The position numbers and the translations under genes are program-made. The notes beneath the pieces were generated by a model. The model saw only the letters and a list, made by a program, of their open reading frames with translations, made no database searches and was not told the origin of the DNA. Positions 1 to 39,649 of a stretch of 60,000 nucleotides of DNA are shown in pieces. The stretch comes from Tubiluchus corallicola (taxonomy: Eukaryota; Priapulida; Priapulimorpha; Priapulimorphida; Tubiluchidae): NCBI GenBank assembly GCA_030141605.1, contig JAQGDQ010000043.1, positions 250,001-310,000 on the forward strand. The letters are read 5' to 3'. Every line of letters begins with the position of its first letter. The stretch's first letter is position 1.

Positions 1-557
1 TATTTATTGAGGGAAAAGTACCTAGGAAATACAAGCGAACTGTTCTTTTATTGTCGCAGTAACTCCAACACCTGTGCCAGTAGGACAGATTGTGTATTGT
101 GGAAGTCACTCAAGTCAGAAGGCAGGTGCCAAGTAAAGAGAACGAAGGTTATGGAAGGTAGACGTTTTCATAAATTTCCAACTACTAAAAGATGTTGGGT
201 AATATTGAGCATTCACATTACTTAAGCTTTTTTAATATTTAATTTTGCGCCTGGTATGTTGTTTTTTGTGTCATTCTGAGTAGTGTTGCTTTTATTTTGT
301 TGCACTGACACTTGTAGTGGTTATGTCGCAATATTTGTGTTGAAAATATTTGTGCCTGAGTATCCTGACACACGAATAAGTTTATTTTTGAAAGATTATA
401 GGCCCTGACTATTCAAGAGTAGTTTTTCTTGAAAAACAGCTTCTCATCGGTATGATTTATGAATTGATCATTGCTTTGGTTTAACTTTAAATTCAGGATA
501 TTCAATAATTGAATTATTTGAGATGTCTCACTGATGTTTATAGCTGAGGAATCTCAC

Positions 558-827
558 CTTGCGATAGCTCAAAGCAGGTGCCATCTGCTGCAGATTTTGG
601 AAAATCACATATTCCCGCATGCAAGTCATGCTGAGACCAGACGAGACCAGGCGGACATTCATTCCTAATTGGCCAGCCGTCCAAACATATGTAAAAGATC
701 GTACAGTTGACGGGATCGGGTGCAAAACTTGCGTTTAGTCCATCCGGATCGCATGCTTCAATACTGGAGTTGGGGAAAAATAGTCCGATATCTCGCTTTA
801 CGCGTGCATCGTAGGTTGAAACAAATA
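558..827 (-). CDS. CBM14 domain exon
   Basis: This exon carries the complete six-cysteine chitin-binding domain of the gene at 558-2391. Acceptor (AG at 829-828) and donor (GT at 557-556) are both good consensus sites. The segment before the first cysteine (DARVKRDIGLFFPNSSIE) has a dibasic site and an N-glycosylation sequon. Confidence 0.75.
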
Positions 828-2391
828 CTGCAAAAACGTGAATGATGGGACAGCGTAAAACACTTAAAAATTTCGTCACTAATATCTGACTGCGTTTCTT
901 CGTCTTCGAAAATAGATTACTTATTCAAGAGACAACTTATTCAAGAAACATCTTGATGTTTGCATTTACGAATTGCTATTTTTTACTAAATTGTGTGAGC
1001 CTAGCATTATGATGTGTATTAGCATTATGTGTTAGCACATCAATTTTCTTAAAAATAAAAATGGTCAGAATGTAGACAGTTCACTCTTATAGTGGAAAGG
1101 GTTAAATAATTATTATTTAATTAGTGTAGGGTTTAGTTGTAAATATTGTAATTCAGCCAACAAAGAAAACAAAATTAGATTTTTTGTCAAAATTGCTACT
1201 GATGGTACTTCAATATACGAGCGTGTGTTACTTCAAAATGCCCACGAATAAACAGCTGCATCTGTTAATCATCCAGTTGTTGTTTGCTGCCATGATTGAA
1301 ATGCTTATGAATATTTGAAATGACTGTACGTTCCTTCACTTTCGCAATGTTGTCGTTTTTCCTTTATTTCCGTTAGATACTATAAGATAAAAATTAGCTT
1401 TACACAATTCGGTACACTGCTGGCTAGAATTCTGCACTGAATGGCAGCCTTTAACTATACTGAGTAGTGGTGGTGGAACTAGAAAAGGTTACCTAGTATA
1501 AACCTCTAAGATGAGAAACTCAAGTGACAGAAGTGTCTTAGTTATACTGGCATGCATATACACTCCTTTCGATAAGAGAAATAGCCAAAGCAGTAAAGCA
1601 GATAAGAGACTTCAGAAACGATTTTTCAATCTGGTCGTCGGTCAGCCTACCGGTCTGGCATGAAGTTGCTTAACTGTGCAGTGTGTAAACACTGTGACCA
1701 CTCAGCTATCCACCTTATACCAAAAAAATTAGACAAAGACATCGATAATGGTAATGTCGAAGACCAGAGCGAGAGCCGGAATAAGAGCGAGAACAAGGAT
1801 GAGAACTGGCACAGTGTGAGAAGAAAGGCAAAGACAGAGTAAAAGTGAAGGTAATGATGGATAAAGATAAACACAATGATATAATAAAGACAGAGACAAT
1901 TTTAAAGTAAAGATGAAGACAATGCGGAGTGAAGACGAAAACAGTGAAGGGGAAAATTGAAGACAGTGATAGGGTAAAGATGATGTCAATGATTTGTAAA
2001 TAAGACAACGATTAGAGTAAATATGACGGTAAAGGTAACGACAATAAAGTAGAAGTTAAAGGAAATGTGAAAGTAAAGTAAAAAGGCAGTCCAAACCGTG
2101 ACATTAAGTTAATGTACTTCACGACTTCATTACTACGCATTAGTAACTCGTACTGATTAGCTTGTTTAAATAATTAGGTTTGTACGAGATAAAAACTGCA
2201 GGAATTATGACATTCTGAAATTTATAAAATACCTTTCTTTCTCAAGTCGCTGCTTTTAGCTTCAGATGTAGAAAGTCAGATCCACCTGACTGCATCTTAA
2301 TATCATTGGAAATTTCAATTACTATCTGAAAACATACACACAGAACTTCGAGCAATATCAGAAGTTTTATAAAAATCTTAGAAATTTTCAT
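558..2391 (-). CDS. Secreted chitin-binding (CBM14/peritrophin-A) protein gene, partial
   Basis: Two minus-strand exons join in phase. Exon 1 (2391 down to 2286) starts at an ATG followed by a hydrophobic signal-like stretch (MKISKIFIKLLILLEVLCVC) and ends TCAG|GTGGA in phase 1. Exon 2 (827 down to 558) follows a CGTTTTTGCAG acceptor, starts in the matching phase, and ends CGCAAG|GTGAGA. Exon 2 encodes one chitin-binding type 2 domain with the six-cysteine pattern (ACDP, VNC, YIC, NEC, GIC, GTC) and aromatic residues between the second and third cysteines. The family binds chitin in extracellular matrices, gut linings and cuticle or shell layers. The donor after exon 2 shows that the gene continues to the left. 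I found no convincing further exon in 1-540, so it is truncated by the window edge. The exon 2 domain call is firm; the pairing with exon 1 is inference from phase and signal peptide. Confidence 0.6.
828..2285 (-). other. Intron of the chitin-binding gene
   Basis: The intron holds a purine-rich degenerate array with roughly 6-bp spacing (about 1720-2080, variants of AAAGAC and AATGRT). Nothing else recognisable was seen. Confidence 0.4.
1720..2080. repeat. Degenerate hexanucleotide-periodic purine-rich array
   Basis: Short words such as AAAGAC, GAAGAC, AATGAT and GTAAAG recur at about 6-bp spacing for about 360 bp with heavy mutation. It reads as a decayed microsatellite. The small ORFs across it on both strands are by-products of the periodicity. 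Confidence 0.5.
2286..2391 (-). CDS. Candidate signal-peptide exon of the chitin-binding gene
   Basis: An ATG at 2391-2389 opens a 35-codon segment whose first 22 residues are strongly hydrophobic. It ends in phase 1, which is what the exon at 827 needs. In-frame Met codons also lie further upstream, so the start is chosen by signal-peptide character only. Confidence 0.4.
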
Positions 2392-3486
2392 CGATTCTCG
2401 CCAACTGTCTTCAAACCAATGCGTCATGTTATTTGAAAGTGATAAAGTTATCGCTTTCACTTACCGGGGTTACTGACTTTTCTTACGGTTGGAGCCTGGA
2501 GGTATGTTTCTAAATACCGCTAGAACCGCCGGACATAATGTAATGGCAAATGTCTTGGCTGTAGACCTGCAACTACTGTGTTGGATGTTGTCGTAAAACT
2601 GTCTGCTTGTTAATGAGTATCGTACTTGCATATTGTAAATTAGGCCTATCAAATAATTTTTTCGACATCTGTACTTAAGCAGGGCAAGTGAAAGCAATGC
2701 CAGACTTTTATAAATTCATTGTTCCTACGACATATATCCAGCAAGTATTGAAAGTCAGAGTAGAAATATATGCGTTTTTTTCCCAGCAGTTTGTAGGTAA
2801 ATCTTCTCTTTAATAGCAGAAACGCACACCAAAAATTGCTGTCATCACATTAAAAGCAATTTACCCAGTACGGAAATTGTCATATTGTTTGTTTACCTTT
2901 TCGAGTTTTACAGATTCTGCAAAATTGTCGTATTAATCTGATGCGTAAAAATGTATTAAGTAGGCCCTACATCGTGTTTCGCCCAAGACAGTAAAATGGC
3001 TACGAGATAGATTCCCGAATGGAGTACAAACAAAAGAGAAACATTCGAATGTCGTCATAGATGAAACTGTTTTTTCTTACTTTCGCATAATTGCACATGT
3101 CTAAAACACATTACTAACAAAAAGTGCTACACAGTCCTAGTTAGTTGATGTGTATGTGGTTAGGAGCGAGCCACAGGCTGCTTTATTATTAGCCAGGAGT
3201 TGTTATAAGAGTTGAGTATACAGAGTTTATAAACTTGACAATATAAGTATTATAAGATTAATTACAGTCGTATAAATGGAAGATGATTTTTGTAACTTTT
3301 ACGCTTTGACATCGTAGTTGCAAGTATTTACAAAGTTGTTGTATTTTGTTTGTGCTTGTTAACTTTGTTTGTTCGTTGTTGCTTTTTGAACTGTCGTTTT
3401 GTTAATCGTTTGTTATTTTGTTGGCCTCCACGTACGTATTTCTCTCTAAAACACTGTGATATAGCTTTAAATGAAAGTTTTGCTGC

Positions 3487-3489
<3 letters not shown>

Positions 3490-3555
<66 letters not shown>
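3490..3555. repeat. (AAT)n microsatellite
   Basis: About 22 almost perfect AAT units. The poly-Asn ORF across it is an artefact. Confidence 0.95.
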
Positions 3556-3557
<2 letters not shown>

Positions 3558-3850
3558 TATGTATTTATTTATAAAGCGCTCTTTCAATAAATTTTTTTCA
3601 AAGGCGCTGTGCAATTAAAAATATGTAGATAAAATGCTAAAAACCTATATTATAATTAGACCTATCTATAAATAAAAAATCTGCAAACCAGTCACCACAC
3701 ATTAAAATACTGCTGAAAAAATGAGTTTTCAATTTTTTTTAAAAGAATTTAAATTTGAGCACTCTCTAATTTCAGTTGGAAGCTTATTTCAACACTTTGG
3801 CGCCATGCTTGAAAAAGCCTAAATCAGCAAAGAGTTCCTTTTAATTAAAA
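3556..3850 (+). repeat. Candidate dispersed repeat with GCGCT motifs
   Basis: The segment starts at the (AAT)n tract with TTTATAAAGCGCTCTTTC, followed by AAGGCGCTGTGCAATTAAAA, and later has TTTGGCGCCATGCTTGAAAA and AAAGAGTTCC. This string of phrases resembles a dispersed repeat I associate with several marine invertebrate genomes. That is recollection, not a search. No ORF or terminal repeats are visible. Confidence 0.35.
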
Positions 3851-4702
3851 GGTACAACAAGTTCTAATTCACTTCCTTTGTAAATTAAACTTTTTCTCAA
3901 AAACGAAAACGATGATAACTCTTATTAAACTATCGTAAATCATTTATGTAACCACGTATTTATCCAGCTAAAAACAGCAATCTTACGCATGAGCGCTCAC
4001 AAGCCAAGATGTCAAAATAAACATGTACAGTTCATTTTGCGAACTACAACTAAACGCTCCCTTTCTTCTATAGATATATGCGACTCGATTTTTTGATAAC
4101 TACTATGTGCAATGTTTGTGATTTATTCTGCAACAGAGTGTGAAATAATGTTTATAAAACTGCGTATAAAGTTATATTTTGATACTCTTATCATTTTCCA
4201 TTACAGAGATACTCGTATCTTCTTATTTTATTTCGAATAAATGCATTTTCATCAACAAAATGAAATTCTTTATGATCATATTGAATTTCAGCTTTTTAAT
4301 GAAAAATTATTCAAAAATACTTTCATTTTATATTTCTTAAAACTTTTGGATGATAAAGGTTTTTATTCTATTTTGTACTTGTTCCCGGTATTTTAAATAG
4401 TTTAGCTGCGTTCGCTTGTGTTTGTTATGATTTCGTTACAACTTGAATTAATAAAAACAACCACACTGTTTTAAAAAATTAAGTTATGCTTATTCATATT
4501 TTAGAAACAGATACATGAAAATAAGCAAATTACTATGTAAGCGAACTTATCTTTTGCTGGTAATCAAAATTGACACTCACTTGCAAATAACAAATTTAAC
4601 GAACATTCTCTTGGCACAACACATTTATTTTGGCTAAAATTTAAAATTCCACACACACAAGAAATTAGTTTGCGAAGCTGATTAGGATTAGAGCAAGGAC
4701 TA

Positions 4703-4773
4703 GATTAGGGTTAGGGTTAGGGTGAGGGTGAGGGTGAGGGTTGGATTAAAGTTAGGGTTAGGGTTAGGGTTAG
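4703..4773 (+). repeat. Interstitial telomere-like (TTAGGG)n array
   Basis: Three TTAGGG units, three GTGAGG/GAGGGT variants, a short interruption, then four more TTAGGG-type units. TTAGGG is the telomere repeat of most non-arthropod animals, so this is either an interstitial telomeric sequence or coincidental simple-sequence growth. Confidence 0.75.
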
Positions 4774-5335
4774 AATAGGACTAGTATAAGAGAGTTAGGG
4801 TGTTTAAATTATTTGGTGAATTTTAAACTCCTCCCCAAATTTTATGTTAAGATATAATTGCATATTTTATAATTAGTTGATTAGTTTAGTTATCGTTATC
4901 TATATATGCCTAATATAGACTGATTAGTTTCAACATGCAGGATTTAACTAATTACTCAGCTAAGCCACTTGCGGAATTATAAAAGTGGTGGGTTTGAGTA
5001 AAACTCAATATATTTTTTAACTATTTTTGCCTCCATCAAGCCATAACTAATCATTAGTTATTTACTTTTAGGTATACTCGTTATGCATACCGTGGAACAG
5101 CTATGATACAAGCGGTTAACTTTTATGTTACAATCATTAAACAGAACTACTAACGTTACCTGTCAGTCTAGGTACAAATTAACTGCTGTAACTTAACGCA
5201 AAACAAAACGGAGCAAAGTCCTAGTTGGAAGTAAACATAAGCGCTATGCTATATGGGAGCTTTTCGTTTACGTCTGGAAGATGCATATTACTGTGAACTG
5301 TTCATGAAATGATTTGAGATCGGAGATCATTCTGA

Positions 5336-5350
5336 TTTCTTATTTAACAG
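5336..5350 (+). promoter_or_regulatory. Candidate 3' splice acceptor just upstream of the fucosyltransferase start
   Basis: A pyrimidine-rich TTTCTTATTTAACAG lies 9 bp before the start codon. This suggests a spliced non-coding leader exon, common for single-coding-exon fucosyltransferase genes. Confidence 0.4.
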
Positions 5351-5359
5351 TAAATCTTG

Positions 5360-6448
5360 ATGGCGAGTACGAACTTTATAAGACGATTCAATAATAGAAA
5401 ACGTTTCTGGTTTATGTCTGTAGTATGTTTACTGGTTTGTGTTAACCTCGTGATTTATCGCAAAGCAATTTACATGAAACATGCAAGAAGACGAAGAACA
5501 GTTAATACTTATCCGTGTGACAGTAATAAAATATTGCAATATCGAGAGGAAATTAAAGAACAAAAAAGAAGGTTTCGTGTAAACTCCAGAAAATCTGTGT
5601 ACTACATAACATTGGCATGCTTTGAAGGGAGATTTGGCAACCACATGTTTTATTATGCCTCTTTATACGGCATAGCACGAGCAAACAACCTGACACCAGT
5701 GTTACCAAAAAACTTTTCTTTATACGAAATTTTTCCTCGGTTGACGATTTCAGCAATGACGTCAGAGAAATTTTTTTGCCTTGCACAGCAGTTTCGTCAA
5801 CTTAGATTTGTGTATAGTCACAAATTCTATCCCCATTCACAACATTTAACAGACTATGTTAAGCCAGTACAAGACATCAGTTTAGATGGACATATGCAGT
5901 CCTATAAGTATTTCAACGAAATGAAAAATGACATTAGAACTCAGTTTGCCTTCAGCAATAGCACACTTGAAAAGGCTAGGAAGTTGCTTCACGTACAATT
6001 AACTTCGAAATTCCAAGATAAAAACCTATGGACTCGTGCTACACTTGTTGGAATCCACGTGCGAAGAGGAGATGTATTGACAGCCGACTCAGTTTTTAAC
6101 GCAGCTCCAATTGACTATATCCAGAGGGCGATGAATTATATGAAAAAAATGTTTAAGAAAATAATATTTGTGGTCGTTGGCGATGATACGATCTGGAATA
6201 TGAAAAACATCAGAGGTTCCAATGTTGTCTTTATGCCAAGTGACAGCGAACCTGTGGTTGACATGTGCACTGTGAGTCATCTCTGTGATCACGTGATCAC
6301 AACTGTAGGCACTTTTAGTTTCTGGTGCGGATATTTATCAAACGGAACTGTTATATACTGTGAAGACATGCTTCCCGATGGGTACAGGGACGAAGAACAT
6401 TGGTTTGTGGCAGATGACTACTGGCCAAGTGAGTGGATTGGACTATAG
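5360..6448 (+). CDS. FUT2: GT11 galactoside alpha-1,2-L-fucosyltransferase-like, type II Golgi protein
   Basis: Single uninterrupted reading frame of 362 codons from ATG 5360 to TAG 6448. GT11 enzymes transfer fucose from GDP-fucose to the 2-OH of a terminal galactose on glycans in the Golgi. Seen here: a short cytoplasmic N-terminus, one membrane anchor (about residues 17-33, FWFMSVVCLLVCVNLVI), a basic stem, then the catalytic domain. GRFGNHMF (90-97), the GDP-fucose-binding HVRRGD motif (233-238) and the C-terminal TVGTFSFWCGYL motif (about 315-326) are all present and in family order. Length is typical (human FUT1/2 about 340-365). The first ATG after a good acceptor (TTATTTAACAG, ending 5350) is taken as start, so a 5' UTR exon upstream is likely. 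Many invertebrates have expanded GT11 sets, so the precise acceptor substrate is unknown. Confidence 0.88.
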   Translation: MASTNFIRRFNNRKRFWFMSVVCLLVCVNLVIYRKAIYMKHARRRRTVNTYPCDSNKILQYREEIKEQKRRFRVNSRKSVYYITLACFEGRFGNHMFYYASLYGIARANNLTPVLPKNFSLYEIFPRLTISAMTSEKFFCLAQQFRQLRFVYSHKFYPHSQHLTDYVKPVQDISLDGHMQSYKYFNEMKNDIRTQFAFSNSTLEKARKLLHVQLTSKFQDKNLWTRATLVGIHVRRGDVLTADSVFNAAPIDYIQRAMNYMKKMFKKIIFVVVGDDTIWNMKNIRGSNVVFMPSDSEPVVDMCTVSHLCDHVITTVGTFSFWCGYLSNGTVIYCEDMLPDGYRDEEHWFVADDYWPSEWIGL

Positions 6449-6834
6449 TGATAGGATGATCTCTTCGAATAACGAGTTTACTTAATTCTTTGCTTCGGTA
6501 TTCGTTTTATTTTGTTAGTTTTCATTTACAAGACAGACAGGTAATTGCTAATAATTATGTAATTATGTTAGCTGATGGCAAGTAATTATCACTCAGTTGA
6601 AATTAGTCGCAACAAAATTCTTGCTTAAACTGCTATGGTAAATGTCATGCTTTTAAAATTATACGTGTGCGTTAGTATTTTAGGAACTAATTTGAACTTT
6701 AATATCATAATAGCTACGTTCTATATGTTTATACGTCATTGTTTTGTATATTATCTTATGGTGCGTGTAAATTTGAAGTAAAACAATTATTTACTTACCT
6801 AATACTGAATTACTTACTTAATGGCTTGTTTTCT

Positions 6835-6862
6835 TGCTTACTTACTTACTTACTTACTTTCT
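6835..6862. repeat. (CTTA)n microsatellite
   Basis: Six to seven consecutive CTTA units, with scattered CTTA words over the preceding 60 bp. Confidence 0.8.
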
Positions 6863-7066
6863 TATTCACTAACTAACTTGAAATAGTATTCATTACTTTT
6901 TACTACCTACTCTCAACAGAGCAGATTTGTCCTTCTTTGTCTTTTAACAAAGTTAAAATTTCATGAAGTTGTTCAGATGGCTCAAATTTCAAAAAAGCAC
7001 ACGAGATTTTTTAAGTCTTTTCTGCAACTTGCACTTTTATGTAGGTCTTTCATGCATAATTCTGAG

Positions 7067-7217
7067 TTTGGCCTTAAACCCAGTCTGGATGCAATTTCGC
7101 TATATATATTTAAAGAAACGGTTACCTGTAGCATTTCTAGATGCGTCAAAAGCGTTTGATAAAGTTTCGCACAGTGGATTATTTTTAAAATTGATTAAAA
7201 ACGGATGCCTAGCGTGG
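7067..7217 (+). pseudogene. LINE (non-LTR retrotransposon) reverse transcriptase fragment, frameshifted
   Basis: One frame gives FGLKPSLDA (from 7067), which resembles the start of a LINE palm domain. A second frame, taking over at about 7127, gives VAFLDASKAFDKVSHSGLF, the catalytic motif A of LINE reverse transcriptases. The two halves are in different frames, so the copy is dead. The rest of the element was not recognised. Confidence 0.75.
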
Positions 7218-8184
7218 GACAATAATGCCTTGCGGTTTACTTAGCGTGTGGATTCCAAGTTTAGTTTGTCAATGTAAGTACCTCTGTTACTTTGTCCATG
7301 TTAACTTTCAACTAGACGAGTTTCGAAGATTGTACTATCTTCGGTGTTTCTCACTACATAGTGGGCTACGAGATTCACCAAAAAGCAAGAAAATAAAGTT
7401 TACAATTCCCCACACAAATACCCTACTTTAGCCCTAACTCCAACCTAATCTTAACTCAAACGCTATCCAAAAAGCTACCACTAACCCAAACTTTTTTCCC
7501 TTTAGTCCGCTTTACGAACTGATTTCTTGTGTGTGAGAAATTGTAAACACAAGCCGAAAATAGTATTAATAATATCTTGTTAGATTTTAATATGAATCGT
7601 AGTTTAAGAGGCTTTCTACGTAATAGTAAGTAGAATGTTTCTTAGAAAAGAATGTAACGCCGTTGGAGCTCGTGGAGCAATGAGTACGACGCCACGCCAC
7701 GGCATCCTGCTTGTCATTCTGTTTAAACTCTTTAGTACACTGCTAGCCGAAATTCAGCGTTCAGAGTCGGGCTCAACGCGATGTTTTGGCGCGACTAGAG
7801 CCCGGTTCATTGACAAAGATAGTATCCTAAAACAAGCCGCTGAATCCCGACTACATTTCAACTAACAGTAGATTTTTATTACTTGCTAATGAAGATATTA
7901 TTTAATCTGTTCTTATTAAAACATTCGCCATTGTTTTTGAGAATTCACAGAAAAAGTTTGATGGTGGATTTTTATTTGTCACACTATTGTACACAATAGA
8001 CTATATATATACTATAGCGCACAATAGAGACATATAAAGCAGTTTTAACTCTTTGTGTCTTTACCACATTATTGTATTTTGTCAACGTGTTATATATATA
8101 TATATTGTTTTATTATAGTCTGTATTTTGTTACTGCGTGTGAATAAAATTTCTCACATGCGTTTCTTGAGCACAAGAGGTCTTT

Positions 8185-8310
8185 TACGTCAGTGGGTTGC
8201 TAGCCCTATCCTGACAATCCTCCCCATTTACCCGGGCTTGGGACCGAGACTAAGTTCAATTGGATTGCTACCCCAGTGGCTGGGTTTGTGAATAAAATAA
8301 ATAAATAAAT
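8185..8310 (+). repeat. Candidate SINE-like dispersed repeat with (AAAT)n tail
   Basis: The segment reads GTGGGTTGCTAGCCCTATCC, then CCCGGGCTTGGGACCGAGAC, then CCCAGTGGCTGGGTTTGTGA, and ends in AATAAAATAAATAAATAAAT. GC-rich conserved-looking phrases followed by a short A-rich tandem tail fit a SINE 3' part. The family assignment is from memory of similar mollusc-type sequences. Confidence 0.35.
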
Positions 8311-9399
8311 TGCATGATGGCCGGTATATAGCCAAAAGACGTTCCAGATTTTGAGCCACTCCCCACAATACACTCAATCCAATCGTCTAATGACTTCGGT
8401 GTTGATATTCTTATTGTATATAAGAGTAATGCCGCCGCCCATACGTCCCTCCCGTTGTTTATTAATGAGCTCATAATCGCTTTAGCGCTGTGGGGTGTTA
8501 CATTATAAACATGTGATTATAATAATATCATGACATTACGCCCACACAAACTGACGTTTTCTTATTGTGGCGCGAGAAAAAGAATCAATGCTGAATATTT
8601 CTTTAGATTCTTCTCTTAGCGGATTCAGAGAGAAGGTGAGTTAGTTATTACACTGCTTATCAGACATAGGAGTAAGCTCACAGTATAGGTCCTCACAGTA
8701 TATGTGCACTTCCTCCGGCACACAATATTAATGGATATGAAGATTTAGTTTAAACCAAAATTACTTGAGTGGCAAATTGTAAAATCAAAAATTCAATCTC
8801 CAGATTTTATATCACCCAAGGTGTTCTGCAAGAGGAGTCTATTTACGCAATGTAAGTTCGGTTTAGTAGTTAACAGCGAATATAAACTTTTTCCTGTTGC
8901 AATGCCTGTAATGCATACAGAAGTTGGTTGAATTATCAATGTCAAATTCCTTATGTTGCTGGCTGTCAAAAGTCTCAGTTCCTTCACCTTTAAGGATGAA
9001 GGTTTCCGAAAGAGCTGGGATCCTTTCTATTTACTTCATGCTTTATAAACCGTACGCTTGACCAAGTTTAGTGTTATCCGTATTTGTTAAGAATTCAGAA
9101 ACAAGTTTTCAATTGACCTCACAAATGTTATGTCAGTGAATCACAATTTTGAAACTCTGTAACCAGTACTTCCAGGATCTGTCTCTGCCCGAGGCACAGC
9201 GCTAACGAAGCACCTTCTCCCAGTCTTGACTAAGGGTGGGCACCTCTGTGTAACTGACAGTATCATGTTGTAACAGTGTTATAATCACATCATTTGTCAA
9301 GGCAGTTATGTAGCTAAATTTATCTACTGAGCAGATCCTGGGTGCATTCAACTCTCTTTGCATTGTTCCTTAAAAAGATAGTTGCAAATGTAATGTACT

Positions 9400-9450
9400 T
9401 GTGTGTGTGTGTGTGCGTGTGTGTGTGTGCGTGCGTGCGTACGTGCGTGT
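9400..9450. repeat. (GT)n / GTGC microsatellite
   Basis: Alternating purine-pyrimidine tract, mostly GT with GC interruptions. Confidence 0.9.
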
Positions 9451-10449
9451 AGGAAAAACGTCGTAATATAAATACAAATACTATATGTAAACTAAAAAAT
9501 AATGCATAATCAGTATCCAAGTTAAATCCCTATTCCAGACGACGCAAGGCTGTGTTCCTGCAGCAACGCTGTGCAAGATGAAGAACACGTCGTTACTGTT
9601 TGCGAATTAACAAAAGCGGTGAGGCAAAAATACAATCTAAATTCAAGTTATGCTCTGAAGTTTCGGAATATCAACCCTTTAACTTACGGAAATTTTTTTA
9701 ACCGATATTCTTAATTTATTTATGTAAGTGACAGTTAAGTTAGCGAAATTTTATCACTAAATTATTATCTGGTTATTAATACCTTTTTGGATGTTATTAT
9801 GTAAAAAATTACTGTCATTGCTGTTTATTTTGTGCTATACTTTAGCAAAATTTGTAAACTAATATTTGTTTCGTTTGTAATATTGGGAATTACACGTACC
9901 GTTGTTGTAAATGTACATGTAAAATTGTTGATCTTAATGACAATAAAAATGCTACTACACGTACTACAATGTAATAGTAATTATTGTGACAGGAAACTGG
10001 TGGGTTTCAATAGAAAATGCTTTGGTGTTATAGGCAAAGGAGACATACCTACATTTTATTTGAATCCTCCTAGTTATGATAGTTACACAGAGATATAAGT
10101 GAATACTATGTATAAATAATTCAGCGTTGCCTTTTTAGCCTTATAGAGACGCTTTTATTCAACAACTGTTACGCAAAGTAATTTATACGAGTGCTTAATT
10201 AATACTGTTAAGAGGAAACTTCTAAAACAACTGCGTGTTATACCTCAGCTTCTTCTGCTTCAGCTCACAACAGCCAATGGCAGTTAATTTTTACAAACTG
10301 TAAGCGAAATGCTATCACGCTGCATAAGTCGGCAGAATGGGGAGAGATGGGTTGGAGAAAAAGTGAGGGGAGTTGAAATAATATTGTGAGGTAGTGAGAT
10401 GACGCAAAATGACGACAGCTTTCTTATTTTCTCATTTTTAATTATTTTT

Positions 10450-10532
10450 CTCTCTACTCATCTTTCTCTCTCTCTCTGTTTCTCTCTCTCTCTCTCTCCC
10501 TCTCTGTCTGTCTCTGTTTCTCTCTCTCTCTC

Positions 10533-10567
<35 letters not shown>

Positions 10568-10605
10568 GTCTCTCTTTTTCTCTCTATCTCTCTCTCCCTC
10601 ACTCA
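10450..10605. repeat. (TC)n with (CTGT)n block
   Basis: Imperfect TC repeats with a CTGT-rich core at about 10537-10562. The leucine/serine ORF across it is not a gene. Confidence 0.9.
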
Positions 10606-11283
10606 CTTCTTTTCTTTTGCTGCTGTCTCACGTACATAGACGATGCCTGAAAAATAATAAATACAAATGAAATAATTTCTATTTCTCTATCTCATAAGCC
10701 TACACCTACACCTGAATCAATTAGAATCTACCAGCTGTACTTGTGGTAAGATATAAATAGTGTCTTCACAGAAAGACAAATTATGCAGAATTTTTTGTCA
10801 AATCTATTAATGAGCCATTTATAATAAATCTACAGTAATTCACTTTTAAATTTTTTCCTTGTAGATATTGTAATTAAATTTACACATTGTGTTTTATACT
10901 AACAAAGATTTTATACTTGATGTCGTGCAGAACTAACACTATAATTATATCGTGTTAAAAGTTTTTATAGCAAAATGTATTGTGATATTATGTACGTTGA
11001 TTCCTTAAACAACATTGTAATGAATTTTGCCTGCAAATTGAGGAATAAAAGAATTATAAAAATTTTTTAAATACACTTCTCTGAGTCTCATCCCAGTCAA
11101 TATCCCAGACATTCATCAGTAAGCATGTCATCTCTACGCATGTCAACTGCTACTGCGTTTGGATATACTTAATATTGGTGCAAATAGATTTTTGTCGACT
11201 TTGTTTCGTCACCTGGTGCTTGCGGCTCGACAGGAATGAAGTAATAAATTACGACACGTTTTTATTAAACAAAGGTGATAACA

Positions 11284-39314
<28,031 letters not shown>

Positions 39315-39431
39315 CAAGATTATACGATACTTATTGCGCTAAATTCGTAAAAGTAAAGCTAGGTTGATTGATTGGTTGTGTCTTTGGCGGCTGTTGTGTT
39401 GTCTATTGTCAAGACTCTCTTCACACCTGCT

Positions 39432-39509
39432 TACGAAAGCGTATTAGTAAGTATTGGTTGTAACCAGAATTTTTATTATCGGATATCATGGCCCTAATAC
39501 GCTTTCGTA
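39432..39509. repeat. Perfect 16-bp inverted repeat downstream of the receptor gene
   Basis: TACGAAAGCGTATTAG (39432-39447) and its exact complement (39494-39509) enclose 46 bp. In the 3' UTR this would be a stem-loop. Confidence 0.85.
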
Positions 39510-39643
39510 CCTGCTACCAGGCTGGCGGATTACACCAAATGCGCCAAAAATTTATAAATTTTGGTTGTTCTTTCCGTGTTAGACTGAGTTAGTATTTACG
39601 TTGTTAGACTTTTGCATCATTCAGTTTGATCCAATGACTATAA

Positions 39644-39649
39644 AATAAA
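39644..39649 (+). terminator. Candidate polyadenylation signal of the receptor gene
   Basis: AATAAA 330 bp after the stop codon. It is one of several possible A-rich signals and is chosen by distance. Confidence 0.3.

Larger units (their letters stand above)
2392..5350. other. Intergenic region between chitin-binding and fucosyltransferase genes
   Basis: No coding exon recognised. It holds an (AAT)n tract, a candidate dispersed repeat with AAGGCGCTG motifs (about 3556-3850) and a telomere-like array (4703-4773). The rest is plain AT-rich sequence. Confidence 0.5.
6449..11283. other. Intergenic region between fucosyltransferase and GABA-B-type receptor
   Basis: It contains a (CTTA)n tract, a frameshifted LINE reverse-transcriptase fragment (7067-7217), a candidate dispersed repeat (about 8185-8310), a GT/GC-rich tract (9400-9450) and a TC/CTGT tract (10450-10605). 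The 7635-7865 and 9832-10098 ORFs have no recognisable homology and are not called. Confidence 0.5.

Noticed and set aside
7-225. 72-codon ORF at the left edge
   Set aside because: No recognisable domain; possible splice-like sites did not give a consistent exon.
7635-7865. 76-codon ORF with a possible signal peptide (HGILLVILFKLFSTLL)
   Set aside because: No domain, no splice context, no homology that I recognise; could be chance.
9832-10098. 88-codon ORF
   Set aside because: Low-complexity hydrophobic start, no recognisable family, AT-rich codons like random intergenic DNA.
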